DNA from: Prolixibacteraceae bacterium | GTDB taxonomy: Bacteria; Bacteroidota; Bacteroidia; Bacteroidales; Prolixibacteraceae | Assembly (NCBI GenBank): GCA_025210775.1 | Contig: JAOARB010000018.1 | Coordinates: forward strand, 34,031 to 98,030 | Direction of reading: 5' to 3' | DNA: 64,000 nt | Shown: piece by piece, positions 47,338 through 56,007 of the stretch | Layout: every line of letters begins with the position of its first letter | How positions within the stretch are numbered: the first letter of the stretch is position 1 | The notes under the pieces: generated by a model | Databases searched by the model: none | Told to the model about the DNA's origin: nothing | Seen by the model: only the letters and a program-made list of their open reading frames with translations | Position numbers and translations under genes: made by a program

Positions 47338-48622
47338 ATTCTACATCTTTTGCTTGTCGATAATTATGGTTTGTATTACAAATCTATCGAAAGCACAAAA
47401 CAACAATACCAGTTCTCCTTTTTCCGTTTTTGGAGTAGGTGAATTGTCGAACTATTCAACAGGAAGATCGAACACAATGGGGGGGACTTCTATTGGTATG
47501 CGCTTTCGTGACCAAATTAACCCAGTTAACCCTGCGTCCTATTCTGCAAGAGATAGTATGTCGATGGTTTTTGAAATGGGGTTTAGTGGAAAACAAACAC
47601 GATTTGTAGCTAATGGTTCTGAAAATAATACCAATGATAGTAATTTCGATTATATAGCTCTATCATTTCGTATTCATGATGGGATAGCTCTTGCTTTTGG
47701 TCTTCAACCATATAGTAACAAAGGGTATAGTGCTTCTGCAACACAGGAATTGGTTAACTCTAATCAAGCTACAACGAGCTATGTTGGAGATGGAAGTATT
47801 ACCAAATTCTTTATGGGTACAGGTGTTAAACTAATGAAAAACTTGTCATTAGGAGTCAATGCCAATTATTATTTTGGTAATTTGTCTGATCAAACAGTTA
47901 CAGATATTAAAGATCCAACAGCAGCTGATACATATAACCAAATAACAAATAGGATCAGAGGGATAGGTTTTGAAACAGGCCTGCAATATCAGTTAAACCT
48001 TAAAAATAATAAACAATTGGTATTGGGAGCTGTTGTTAATCTACAGTCTAACTTAAAGAGAGAGGCTGAAGATTTCCGCTATTCACAAACCTATGTTTCG
48101 ACTGGAACGAGCACTACAGCCGTTATAGATACCATCTCTTATAGTAAAGGAGATCGAAATGATGTTAAAATACCATTAGGGTTAGGTGTTGGTGTTTCAT
48201 ATATCAATCCAGATAAATTAACTATTGCAGCAGATTTATTTACACAAGATTGGAGTAGTTTTGAGAATATTGGTTTAAATAATGCTAATGTTCAATATAC
48301 AAGAAAGACTGTTGCTTCGGCAGGTGTAGAGTGGATTCCAGAAAAATTTTCATTGAAGAATTACTTTAAGAGGGTTTCATATCGTGCTGGAGTAAAGATG
48401 GAAAATGATTATTTTACCTACAACAATAACAATGTTAGAACTTATGCTGTAACTGCAGGATTTGGATTTCCAATTGCTCGCCAACGTTCTACGTTGAATG
48501 TCGGCATTGAGTTTGGAACTAAAGGAAGTGTAAGCAATACTTTAATTAAACAAGATTATACTAAGTTGTATATTAGTTTCGCGCTTCACGATTATTGGTT
48601 CTTTAAGCGAAAAATTGAATAA
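47327..48622 (+). CDS. Outer-membrane beta-barrel protein of unknown role
   Basis: A 431-residue exported protein with signal peptide 1-23 (FCLSIIMVCITNLSKAQ). The mature start SSPFSVFGVGELSNYSTGRS and the phrase NPVNPASYSARDSMSM resemble FadL/PorV-like barrel proteins of Bacteroidota. Many amphipathic strands follow, and the protein ends with a Phe-rich strand and a short Lys/Arg tail. I do not recognise a characterised family. The start codon overlaps the end of coaX by 11 bases, and a TPR protein follows after 50 bases. The block coaX - barrel - TPR - lptC - CNNM - ppiD is familiar in this phylum, suggesting an envelope assembly role, but that is inference. Confidence 0.72.
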   Translation: MTNKFYIFCLSIIMVCITNLSKAQNNNTSSPFSVFGVGELSNYSTGRSNTMGGTSIGMRFRDQINPVNPASYSARDSMSMVFEMGFSGKQTRFVANGSENNTNDSNFDYIALSFRIHDGIALAFGLQPYSNKGYSASATQELVNSNQATTSYVGDGSITKFFMGTGVKLMKNLSLGVNANYYFGNLSDQTVTDIKDPTAADTYNQITNRIRGIGFETGLQYQLNLKNNKQLVLGAVVNLQSNLKREAEDFRYSQTYVSTGTSTTAVIDTISYSKGDRNDVKIPLGLGVGVSYINPDKLTIAADLFTQDWSSFENIGLNNANVQYTRKTVASAGVEWIPEKFSLKNYFKRVSYRAGVKMENDYFTYNNNNVRTYAVTAGFGFPIARQRSTLNVGIEFGTKGSVSNTLIKQDYTKLYISFALHDYWFFKRKIE

Positions 48623-48672
48623 AGAAGAAAGAGAGAGAAATATAATACGTAGAATTATATATTGAAATCAAA

Positions 48673-50295
48673 ATGAAAGCAATTTTTAGAAGTACTCTAA
48701 TGTTGATGATCGCATTCTCCCTGAGTAGTGTGGCAGCATTAGCACAAAAGAAGATTACAGGAGTGGTTTATAAAGAAGGTAAACCAGCAGCTGGAGTTGA
48801 AGTGTCTGCACATAAATCAAAAGATACTTATTTTACTAGTTTCGATGGTAAATACGAACTAACAATCTCTGCTAAAACGAAATATATTCGTTTTACTTTC
48901 CCTGATAAAGAAGAAAGATTAGATATTCAAGGAAAAGACGGTGACGTTTTTAACTATAACTATGGTGGAAAACCATTTGAAGCTAAAGCTGATAATGGTG
49001 GTGCAGATTTAAGATCTCACAAAGAATTAATCCAAGGAAAAGAGAAAGATTATATTCGTAATTATAGTCTCTTCTCGCAATTCTATAAGCAAAAGGATTA
49101 TAAGAGTGCAATGACTCCATGGAAAGTTCTTTTCGAGAAATATCCTAAGTCATCACCAAATGTATACATCAAGGGTATCAACATGTATGATACTTTTATT
49201 AAACAATCTTCAGACCAGAAAGAGATTGAAGAGTATGTTGAAAAAGAGATGAAAATCTATGATCAACGTATAAAATACTTCAACAAAAAAGGTTATGTAG
49301 AAGGTCGTAAAGCAATCTCTTATATCGGACATTTCTTTAAGCCAGGAGAAATGACAGATGACCAAGTTAAAGTGGTTTGTAAAAGAGGTTACAACATGCT
49401 TGATACTTCTATCAAAGATGAAGGAAACAAATCTAAAGGTGCTGTTGTGATGCTTTATATGCAAATGTCTGAGCAGCTTTACCGTGTTGGAGAGCTTAGT
49501 AAAGAGCAAATCTTAACTAACTATGATAAAGTATCAACTATTATTGATGCTAACATAGCTAAAGATGATTCATATAAAGTAGCAAAAACAACTGTTGATA
49601 AATTAGTTGTTAAGAGTGGTGCTTTGGATTGTGAATCTATTGTTGCTATTTATGAACCTAAGTTCAAAGCAAACTCTGATGATATTCAGATGTTGAAAAA
49701 GATGATGGCTCTTTTCCGTCGTCAAAACTGTACTGATAGTGATCTTTTCAATCAAGGTGCTGAGAAACTTTACAGCCTTGAGCCTTCTGCAGGAGCAGCG
49801 ATTTCTCTTGGTCAGCGTTACGCTAAGAATCAAGATGCCGATAAAGCAATCGAGTTCTTGAAAAAAGGTCTTGAGATGAATAAGCAAGAAAAAGATATTG
49901 AAAATGATGCTATTGCAAACTACATGTTGGGTATTGTATATTTCCAATTGAAAAAGGATTATGCATCAGCTGTAAGATATGCAAAAGCTTCTGTTAAAGC
50001 AGATCCTGAGAATGGAAAAGCTTATATGCTTATTGGTAACATCTATGCTGTAGGTGCTAAAAGTTATGGTAAATCAGCATTTGAGCATTCAATGGTATAT
50101 TGGTTAGCTTATGACTATTTTGCTAAAGCTGCAAAAATGGATGCATCAGTAGCTGCTACAGCTCATAAAAAGATGGCAACATATAAAAAGTATTTCCCAG
50201 ACAAGAACGAATTGTTCTTCCAAGGAATGAAAGCAGGTCAACCGGTTAAGCTTGGTGGATGGATTAACGAAACAACCAAAGCTAGAACAAAATAA
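48673..50295 (+). CDS. Exported TPR repeat protein with N-terminal carboxypeptidase-regulatory-like domain
   Basis: A 540-residue protein with signal peptide 1-24 ending AALAQ. Residues about 26-95 form a short beta-sandwich (KKITGVVYKEGKPAAGVEVS, then FDGKYELTISAK). The remainder is helical with degenerate tetratricopeptide repeats, clearest near the C-terminus (ANYMLGIVYFQLKKDYASAV and GKAYMLIGNIYAVGAKSYGK). A likely periplasmic scaffold. It sits 6 bases ahead of lptC, so a role around LPS or envelope assembly can be suggested by context only. Confidence 0.8.
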   Translation: MKAIFRSTLMLMIAFSLSSVAALAQKKITGVVYKEGKPAAGVEVSAHKSKDTYFTSFDGKYELTISAKTKYIRFTFPDKEERLDIQGKDGDVFNYNYGGKPFEAKADNGGADLRSHKELIQGKEKDYIRNYSLFSQFYKQKDYKSAMTPWKVLFEKYPKSSPNVYIKGINMYDTFIKQSSDQKEIEEYVEKEMKIYDQRIKYFNKKGYVEGRKAISYIGHFFKPGEMTDDQVKVVCKRGYNMLDTSIKDEGNKSKGAVVMLYMQMSEQLYRVGELSKEQILTNYDKVSTIIDANIAKDDSYKVAKTTVDKLVVKSGALDCESIVAIYEPKFKANSDDIQMLKKMMALFRRQNCTDSDLFNQGAEKLYSLEPSAGAAISLGQRYAKNQDADKAIEFLKKGLEMNKQEKDIENDAIANYMLGIVYFQLKKDYASAVRYAKASVKADPENGKAYMLIGNIYAVGAKSYGKSAFEHSMVYWLAYDYFAKAAKMDASVAATAHKKMATYKKYFPDKNELFFQGMKAGQPVKLGGWINETTKARTK

Positions 50296-50301
50296 ACCTA
50301 T

Positions 50302-50886
50302 ATGTTGGTACATTTAAAATACCAAAGGAATATTGTGGCACTACTTCTTGTAGTGTCCACACTATTCCTTTTTTCATGTAATGACAAGGATAACAAAGTT
50401 GAAACATTACCTGAGTTTCAACATATGCCAATATCAACGGCAAATAATATCAAGCTGACATTTACAGATTCAGCACGTGTTACATTGAAATTTGAAGCTC
50501 CTGTTCTTATTATTGACACTAAAGAGGTGGATGGGAAAAATAATAATTTTAAAGTCTGTCCTGAAGGATTCGTTGTAGAACGATTTAATGAAGAAGGAGT
50601 GATGGTCGGTAGAATATCTGCTGATTATGGTAAAGAAGAAGAAAGTTTAAGACAATATGAAGCAAGAGGTAATGTAATTGTCTTAAACGAAAAAGGGGAT
50701 ACTCTTAAAACAGAACATTTAATATATCTTCAAGATAAAAAGAAAATATATTCTGATGTATTTGTTAAAATAATACAAAAAGATCGTATTATTACCGGTG
50801 ATCGTTTTGAGTCAGATGAGAATTTTGAAAATAGAGTGCTCTACAATTCTAAAATACAAATGGATATTGAAGAGGATTCAAAATAA
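50302..50886 (+). CDS. lptC: LPS export ABC transporter periplasmic protein LptC
   Basis: A 194-residue protein with an N-terminal hydrophobic segment (IVALLLVVSTLFLF) ending in a lipobox-like LFSC with Cys26, so the mature protein may be lipid-anchored, unlike the transmembrane anchor of E. coli LptC. The periplasmic part is a beta-jellyroll of the LptC/OstA type, with typical repeats VVERFNEEGVMVGRISADYG and ARGNVIVLNEKGDTLKTEHL. It hands lipopolysaccharide from the LptBFG extractor to LptA. Neighbours are the TPR protein (6 bases ahead) and the CNNM protein (27 bases after). Confidence 0.88.
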   Translation: MLVHLKYQRNIVALLLVVSTLFLFSCNDKDNKVETLPEFQHMPISTANNIKLTFTDSARVTLKFEAPVLIIDTKEVDGKNNNFKVCPEGFVVERFNEEGVMVGRISADYGKEEESLRQYEARGNVIVLNEKGDTLKTEHLIYLQDKKKIYSDVFVKIIQKDRIITGDRFESDENFENRVLYNSKIQMDIEEDSK

Positions 50887-50913
50887 TAGAGTAACTAATA
50901 AAGAAACACGAAG

Positions 50914-52182
50914 ATGAGTAGTTTTGCCATTGTGATTATAACTATGGTTTTATCTGCATTCTTTTCAGGAATGGAGATTGCATATTTATCCGCAAATAAA
51001 CTTCGACTTGAAGTAGATAAGAATAGGAATGCACTAAACTCACGTCTTCTAAATATCTATACTGAAAATCCTAGTAGGTATATTTCTACAATGCTTGTTG
51101 GAAATAATATAGCCTTGGTTATTTATGGTCTTGCATTCTCCAAAATAATTGAGCCAACTTTAGCTAATTATGTTTCAACCCAATCTGCTGGACTTTTGAT
51201 TCAAACATTATTATCTACGATAATAATTTTAGTGTTTGCAGAATTCCTTCCGAAAGCACTATTTCGAGTGAACCCAAACTTTGCAATTAATATCTTCTCT
51301 ATACCTGTTGCATTCTTTTATATCATCTTTTATCCTATCACTTCTTTAACACAAAGAATAACAAAAGTGGTAGTGAAAAGAATCTCTAAAGGAAAAGATG
51401 TGGATGGTTCGGATAAACAGTTTTTTGGAAGAATTGATTTGGATAACTTGCTAAATGAACAGGAGTTAGAGAATACGGAAAGTCTTCCAGAGAATGAAAT
51501 AAAACTCTTTAAGAATGCCCTTGATTTCTCTAAAGTGAAGATACGAGAATGTATTATACCTAGACCAGAAATTGATGCTCTTGAAATAGGAAGCAGTATT
51601 GAAGAGCTTAAACAGATGTTTATTGAATCTGGTTTTAGTAAAATATTAATATTTGAAAATTCGATTGACCATATCGTTGGCTATGTCCACTCTTCTGATC
51701 TATTCCAGAATCCTGACGAGATAAGAGAAATCTTACGTTCGATTGCATTTGTTCCAGAAACAATGGAGGCAAGTAAGCTTTTGTCTAAATTTTTAAAACA
51801 GAACCAAAGTATTGCTGTTGTCGTTGATGAATTTGGTGGAACTGCGGGTATTGTTACCAATGAAGATATCTTAGAAGAAATTTTTGGTGAGATAGAAGAT
51901 GAGCATGATAGTGATGAGCTTGTTGCTACACAAGTAAACGAAAATTTGTATATTCTAGCTGGGCGATTGGAGATAGATGATATCAATGAACGTTTCCATT
52001 TGAATATTCCTGAAGGGGAAAGTTACAAAACAATTGCAGGATTGATTATCGATAGAAGTGAACGAATACCGAAAGCCCAAGAAGTGATTAAAGAGTCCCG
52101 ATTTGAATGGAAAATATTAAAAAGTACTCCCACTAAAATTGAGTTAGTTGAACTCAAAGTAAAAGATGTGGACTCAAACTAG
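50914..52182 (+). CDS. CNNM/CorC family membrane protein (hemolysin family)
   Basis: A 422-residue inner-membrane protein. The N-terminal DUF21/CNNM domain has about four hydrophobic helices (first FAIVIITMVLSAFFSGMEIA). Two CBS motifs follow at about 205-325 (VKIRECIIPRPEIDALEIGS and LKQNQSIAVVVDEFGGTAGI). The C-terminal CorC/HlyC domain lies at about 335-420. Related proteins take part in Mg2+ or Co2+ efflux; GldE of flavobacteria belongs to the same superfamily but no gldD is adjacent here. Function is therefore not fixed. It is in an operon-like row with lptC. Confidence 0.88.
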   Translation: MSSFAIVIITMVLSAFFSGMEIAYLSANKLRLEVDKNRNALNSRLLNIYTENPSRYISTMLVGNNIALVIYGLAFSKIIEPTLANYVSTQSAGLLIQTLLSTIIILVFAEFLPKALFRVNPNFAINIFSIPVAFFYIIFYPITSLTQRITKVVVKRISKGKDVDGSDKQFFGRIDLDNLLNEQELENTESLPENEIKLFKNALDFSKVKIRECIIPRPEIDALEIGSSIEELKQMFIESGFSKILIFENSIDHIVGYVHSSDLFQNPDEIREILRSIAFVPETMEASKLLSKFLKQNQSIAVVVDEFGGTAGIVTNEDILEEIFGEIEDEHDSDELVATQVNENLYILAGRLEIDDINERFHLNIPEGESYKTIAGLIIDRSERIPKAQEVIKESRFEWKILKSTPTKIELVELKVKDVDSN

Positions 52183-52349
52183 CGAACAATTATAAATATT
52201 TGTTAATTTTATACTTAAAGTAACTAAACATTTTGAGCATCTCAATGAAGATAGTGTCTTTTTATTAACAACTATTTTACTATATTCGTAGCTCAAAAGG
52301 AGTTAATTGAACGTTAAACTTGTAATTACAAATTCACAAATAAATATCG

Positions 52350-54455
52350 ATGGCAACATTACAAAAGATTCGAGACAAAGGTAGTGTTTTGGTTGGGATT
52401 ACCATTGGTGGAGCTTTATTAGCATTCGTGCTTGGAGGGCTTCTTAAATCAGGTAGTTCATTCTATCGCGACGATGCGATGGAAATTGCCGAAATCAATG
52501 GAAACTCAGTCAAACAACCTGAATTTCAAAAAATAGTAGACGAATACACGGAAATCTATAAAATGAGAGCAGGAAACGCTTCTGTAAATGAAAAAGTTTC
52601 TGAACAAATCCGTGAACAAGCATGGCAAGTTCTTGTACGCAAATATGTAATGCAAGATGTGTATGAGGATCTTGATATCCAGATTACTTCAGAGGAGCTA
52701 TTGGATATGATTCAAGGGGAAAATATTCACCCTATGGTACGTCAACTATTTGGTAACCCACAAACTGGTGAGGTTAACCGTACAGCAATCGTACAGTTTC
52801 TTCAATCATTAGAGACTACTGCAAATCCACAACAAAGAATGTATTGGAACTTTGTAGAGAATCAAATGATCAATGATCGTGAATTTACAAAATACAGTAG
52901 CCTTATAAATAAAGGTCTTTTCGTTACAAAACAGGAAGCACAAATTGATCTTGCTGAACGTAACAACCAATTTGACATCGATTATGTAGTTAAGAGTTAC
53001 ACTACGGTTAACGATAGCCTAGTAACTGTTAGTGATGCTGACCTTAAAGCATACTACGAAAAACATAAAAATGAATACAAACATAATGCAAATGCGCAGA
53101 TTAAATATGTTGTATTCCCTGTTTCTCCATCGAAACAAGATGATGAATTGACAGCACAATGGATGACAGATCGTAAAGATGAATTTTCTACGACAGAAAA
53201 TATGACATCATTTATGCGTCTTAATTCAGATGTTTCTTATGCAAACGACTATGTGAAAAATGAGACTGTTGCATCGAATCTTCAATCTTTCGTTAAAGAA
53301 GGTAAAGAAGGCGATGTTTATGGTCCTTATAAAGAGGGTAACAGTTGGAAACTTGCAAAAATTGTTGATTTCAAACAATTGCCTGATTCTGTTAAAGCTC
53401 GTCATATCTTAGTTTCTGTTCGTAATCAAGCAGATTTCGTTAAAGGACAACACCTTATTGATAGTTTGAAAACTGCTATTGAGGCAAGAAAAATTACTTT
53501 CGCACAAGCGGCTAAGAAATTTTCTCAAGATCCAGGTTCTGCAGCTAAAGGTGGTGATCTAGGATGGTTCAGAAAAGGACAAATGGTTCCTCAATTTGAA
53601 GCTGCTGCTTTTTCTGGTAAGACAGAGTTGCAAGTGGTACAATCTCAATTTGGTCTACACTTAATTGAAGTTCTTAAAAGAGGAAAAACAACAGAACATG
53701 TAAATCTAGCTGTTCTTGTTCGTAATATTGAACCAAGTACACGTACTTACCGTGATGTTTATGATAATGCTTCTCGTTTTGTTGCTGAAGGAACAAATGA
53801 AAAAGCTTTTGACAAACAAGCAGAAGAGATGAAATTATCTCCTCGTGTTGCAACTTTAGCACAAGGACAACAAGCTATTGCTGGAATTACTCACTCAAGA
53901 CAAATTATCCGTTCTGCATTCCAAGCTGAGGATACAAACCAGCTTATTCTTGATAATAAAGAAGCTGCAATCTTTGAGTGTGATGATAATTTCGTAGTAG
54001 CTCTTCTTGTAAATAAACAAGAAGATGGTATCTCTTCTTTCGAATCAGTAAAACCTCGTGTTGAGTTAGCTGTTCGTAAAGAGAAAAAAGGAGAGTATTT
54101 AGCAAAACAAATGAAAGGTTCAGATTTAACTGCTATTGCATCTGCAAATGGAATTACTGTTAAAAAAGCAACAAACCTTAATTTTGCTTCTTATGCTATT
54201 CCTGGAACTGGAATTGAACCAGCTGTTATTGGAGCTGCTGCTGCATGTAAATTGAATGCTACATCTGCCCCAGTGATTGGAAATAATGGTGTATATGTTG
54301 TAAAAGTATCTAATAAAGTAAAAGGTACAGATACAAACGTAGAAGCTGCACAAAAACGTATCTCAAATGAGATTAACTATCGTGCTGCATTCCAAGCTTT
54401 CAATGAACTTAAAGAAGCTGCTGACGTTCAGGATTATAGAATTAAGTTCTACTAG
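52350..54455 (+). CDS. PpiD-like periplasmic peptidyl-prolyl isomerase
   Basis: A 701-residue chaperone-isomerase. A single N-terminal transmembrane helix (GITIGGALLAFVLGGLL) anchors it in the inner membrane. A SurA_N-type helical region (about 35-220) is followed by a parvulin domain at about 348-450: ARHILVSVRNQ, SQDPGSAAKGGDLGWFRKGQ and the closing FGLHLIEVLKRG. The architecture fits PpiD, which assists folding of outer-membrane and exported proteins. The 167-base gap after the CNNM gene contains TATATTCG, a weak -7 match, so it may have its own promoter. A strong terminator follows. Confidence 0.9.
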   Translation: MATLQKIRDKGSVLVGITIGGALLAFVLGGLLKSGSSFYRDDAMEIAEINGNSVKQPEFQKIVDEYTEIYKMRAGNASVNEKVSEQIREQAWQVLVRKYVMQDVYEDLDIQITSEELLDMIQGENIHPMVRQLFGNPQTGEVNRTAIVQFLQSLETTANPQQRMYWNFVENQMINDREFTKYSSLINKGLFVTKQEAQIDLAERNNQFDIDYVVKSYTTVNDSLVTVSDADLKAYYEKHKNEYKHNANAQIKYVVFPVSPSKQDDELTAQWMTDRKDEFSTTENMTSFMRLNSDVSYANDYVKNETVASNLQSFVKEGKEGDVYGPYKEGNSWKLAKIVDFKQLPDSVKARHILVSVRNQADFVKGQHLIDSLKTAIEARKITFAQAAKKFSQDPGSAAKGGDLGWFRKGQMVPQFEAAAFSGKTELQVVQSQFGLHLIEVLKRGKTTEHVNLAVLVRNIEPSTRTYRDVYDNASRFVAEGTNEKAFDKQAEEMKLSPRVATLAQGQQAIAGITHSRQIIRSAFQAEDTNQLILDNKEAAIFECDDNFVVALLVNKQEDGISSFESVKPRVELAVRKEKKGEYLAKQMKGSDLTAIASANGITVKKATNLNFASYAIPGTGIEPAVIGAAAACKLNATSAPVIGNNGVYVVKVSNKVKGTDTNVEAAQKRISNEINYRAAFQAFNELKEAADVQDYRIKFY

Positions 54456-54479
54456 TCAAGTAGTGATTAAATATTAAAA

Positions 54480-54510
54480 AGAGGCTGTCTCATTGAGACA
54501 GCCTTTTTTG
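54480..54510 (+). terminator. Intrinsic terminator after the PpiD-like gene
   Basis: A perfect 10-bp stem (AGGCTGTCTC / GAGACAGCCT) with an ATT loop, followed by six or seven T. Confidence 0.92.
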
Positions 54511-54858
54511 TTTTTACAGAATCTATAGTATTAATTGAATTATTCGTTAGACTTATAAGCTTGGCAGTAAACTCGATATAAATTGTTTGAGATAAAGGAG
54601 TATATATCCCATTCTTTGGTTGTTATTGAGTATTGTTTTAAGTCTAAAATGAACCATTTTATTTTGATATTTTATCGTTTATATTGTGTGAGCCCGATAA
54701 CTGGTTGTATTTTAGTTTAATAGTGTGAAATGGGTGGGCTTGATTGTTGTTAAATAACATATATATATGTAAATTTGTGATAGGCACATAAATTATCTTT
54801 TGGTATTTGGGGGATACCAAAAGAAATATATCTCAAACTTAATAAAACAACGTCTTTT
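54511..54858 (+). promoter_or_regulatory. Promoter and hairpin leader of the RND operon
   Basis: About 350 bases without a gene. GTTG at 54746-54749, 20 bases, then TAAATTTG at 54770-54777 form a good Bacteroidota promoter. The leader of about 75 bases contains an 11-bp perfect hairpin at 54796-54824 (TCTTTTGGTAT / ATACCAAAAGA) with a TTGGGGG loop. No T-run directly follows it, so it is more likely regulatory or stabilising than a terminator. Confidence 0.55.
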
Positions 54859-56007
54859 ATGTTCAAACGTAAAATCATCGTCACTTCTATTGGAATCATT
54901 GTTTTGTTATCACTCGCAGTAGTAATACAAAAAATGTTATCTCGATCACACAAAGAAAGCAAAGTGGCTGCAGTGGTTGAAAATGTAAGATATGTACATG
55001 CAGTACCTGTTGTGTACAAAGATTTAAACTCTCCAATTTTGTCTCAAGGACGTGTCTTATCTAAGAATATTGTCTTATTGTGCGCAGAAGCTTCAGGAAA
55101 ACTTATGACAGGGAATATTCCTCTTAAAAAAGGAGCTAGTTTTTCAACACATCAGAAACTGTATCAGATTTATGATAAAGAAGAACGTCTATCTCTAAAA
55201 GCTTCGAAAAGTGAATTCTTAACTATAGTAGCTAAGATGTTACCTGATATTAAAGTGGATTTTCCAGATATCTATCCTACTTTTTATACATTTTTTCAAG
55301 ATATTAAATTAAATGAAGACCTACCAGATCTTCCTAATCTTGATTTAGAGCAAACCAATAAGTTAAAGACATTCTTATCAACCCGTAGTTTCTTGAATAA
55401 CTATTTTAGAATTAAACAGAATGAATTGAGATTAAAACGTTTCTCAAGTTATGCACCTTTTAATGGTACCTTTATCTCAGTTGCTGTTGAAGTTGGTGCT
55501 TATGTTAATCCTGGACAGACCATTGCCAAGATGGTTGATAACTCAAGATTAGAGATTGAAGTACCATTAGAAGCTCGATACTTGAAATGGATTCATAATG
55601 GGAAAGAGGTACAAATATTTAATGAACAAAATGAAACAATAGGACTCGGTAGAATTACGCGTATTGCTCCTTTTGTTGATGAAGGGACTCAATCTGTAAG
55701 TGTTTTTGTTTCTATTGATCGTAGAGAAAATCCGAACCTATTTTATGGCCAATATGTAAAAGTTAGCTACAATCATTTTAAGGTTGAAAATGTAATGCGT
55801 CTTCCTCGAAGTAGTGTCTTTAATCATGACCATGTTTATATTGTTCAAGATAGTCTACTTGTCAAACGAAATGTAACTATCGTTAAGAACGAAGAAAAGA
55901 TGGTCTTAATTTCTGGTCTACCTGAAGGGACTATGGTCGTAAATGAACCCCTTGTTGATGCAAGAGAAAACAGTTTGGTACGAATTATTAATGAAGCAAA
56001 ACAATGA
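54859..56007 (+). CDS. RND efflux periplasmic adaptor (membrane fusion protein)
   Basis: A 382-residue adaptor with an N-terminal membrane anchor (IIVTSIGIIVLLSLAVVI) and no lipobox. The lipoyl-like half-motifs lie either side of a helical hairpin (about 75-190): SGKLMTGNIPLKKGASFSTH and FNGTFISVAVEVGAYVNPGQ. Beta-barrel and membrane-proximal domains follow, ending LVDARENSLV. It bridges the inner-membrane permease and the outer-membrane TolC-like protein. The stop codon overlaps the permease start (ATGA at 56004-56007). Confidence 0.92.
   Translation: MFKRKIIVTSIGIIVLLSLAVVIQKMLSRSHKESKVAAVVENVRYVHAVPVVYKDLNSPILSQGRVLSKNIVLLCAEASGKLMTGNIPLKKGASFSTHQKLYQIYDKEERLSLKASKSEFLTIVAKMLPDIKVDFPDIYPTFYTFFQDIKLNEDLPDLPNLDLEQTNKLKTFLSTRSFLNNYFRIKQNELRLKRFSSYAPFNGTFISVAVEVGAYVNPGQTIAKMVDNSRLEIEVPLEARYLKWIHNGKEVQIFNEQNETIGLGRITRIAPFVDEGTQSVSVFVSIDRRENPNLFYGQYVKVSYNHFKVENVMRLPRSSVFNHDHVYIVQDSLLVKRNVTIVKNEEKMVLISGLPEGTMVVNEPLVDARENSLVRIINEAKQ

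Noticed and set aside
50914..52182. Naming the CNNM/CorC protein GldE
   Set aside because: Although GldE belongs to the same superfamily, gldD is not adjacent and the lptC-CNNM-ppiD context fits a general envelope role.
54750..55019. An 89-residue minus-strand reading frame over the RND promoter
   Set aside because: It overlaps the strong promoter, the leader hairpin and the adaptor coding start, has a low-complexity composition and no recognisable motif.
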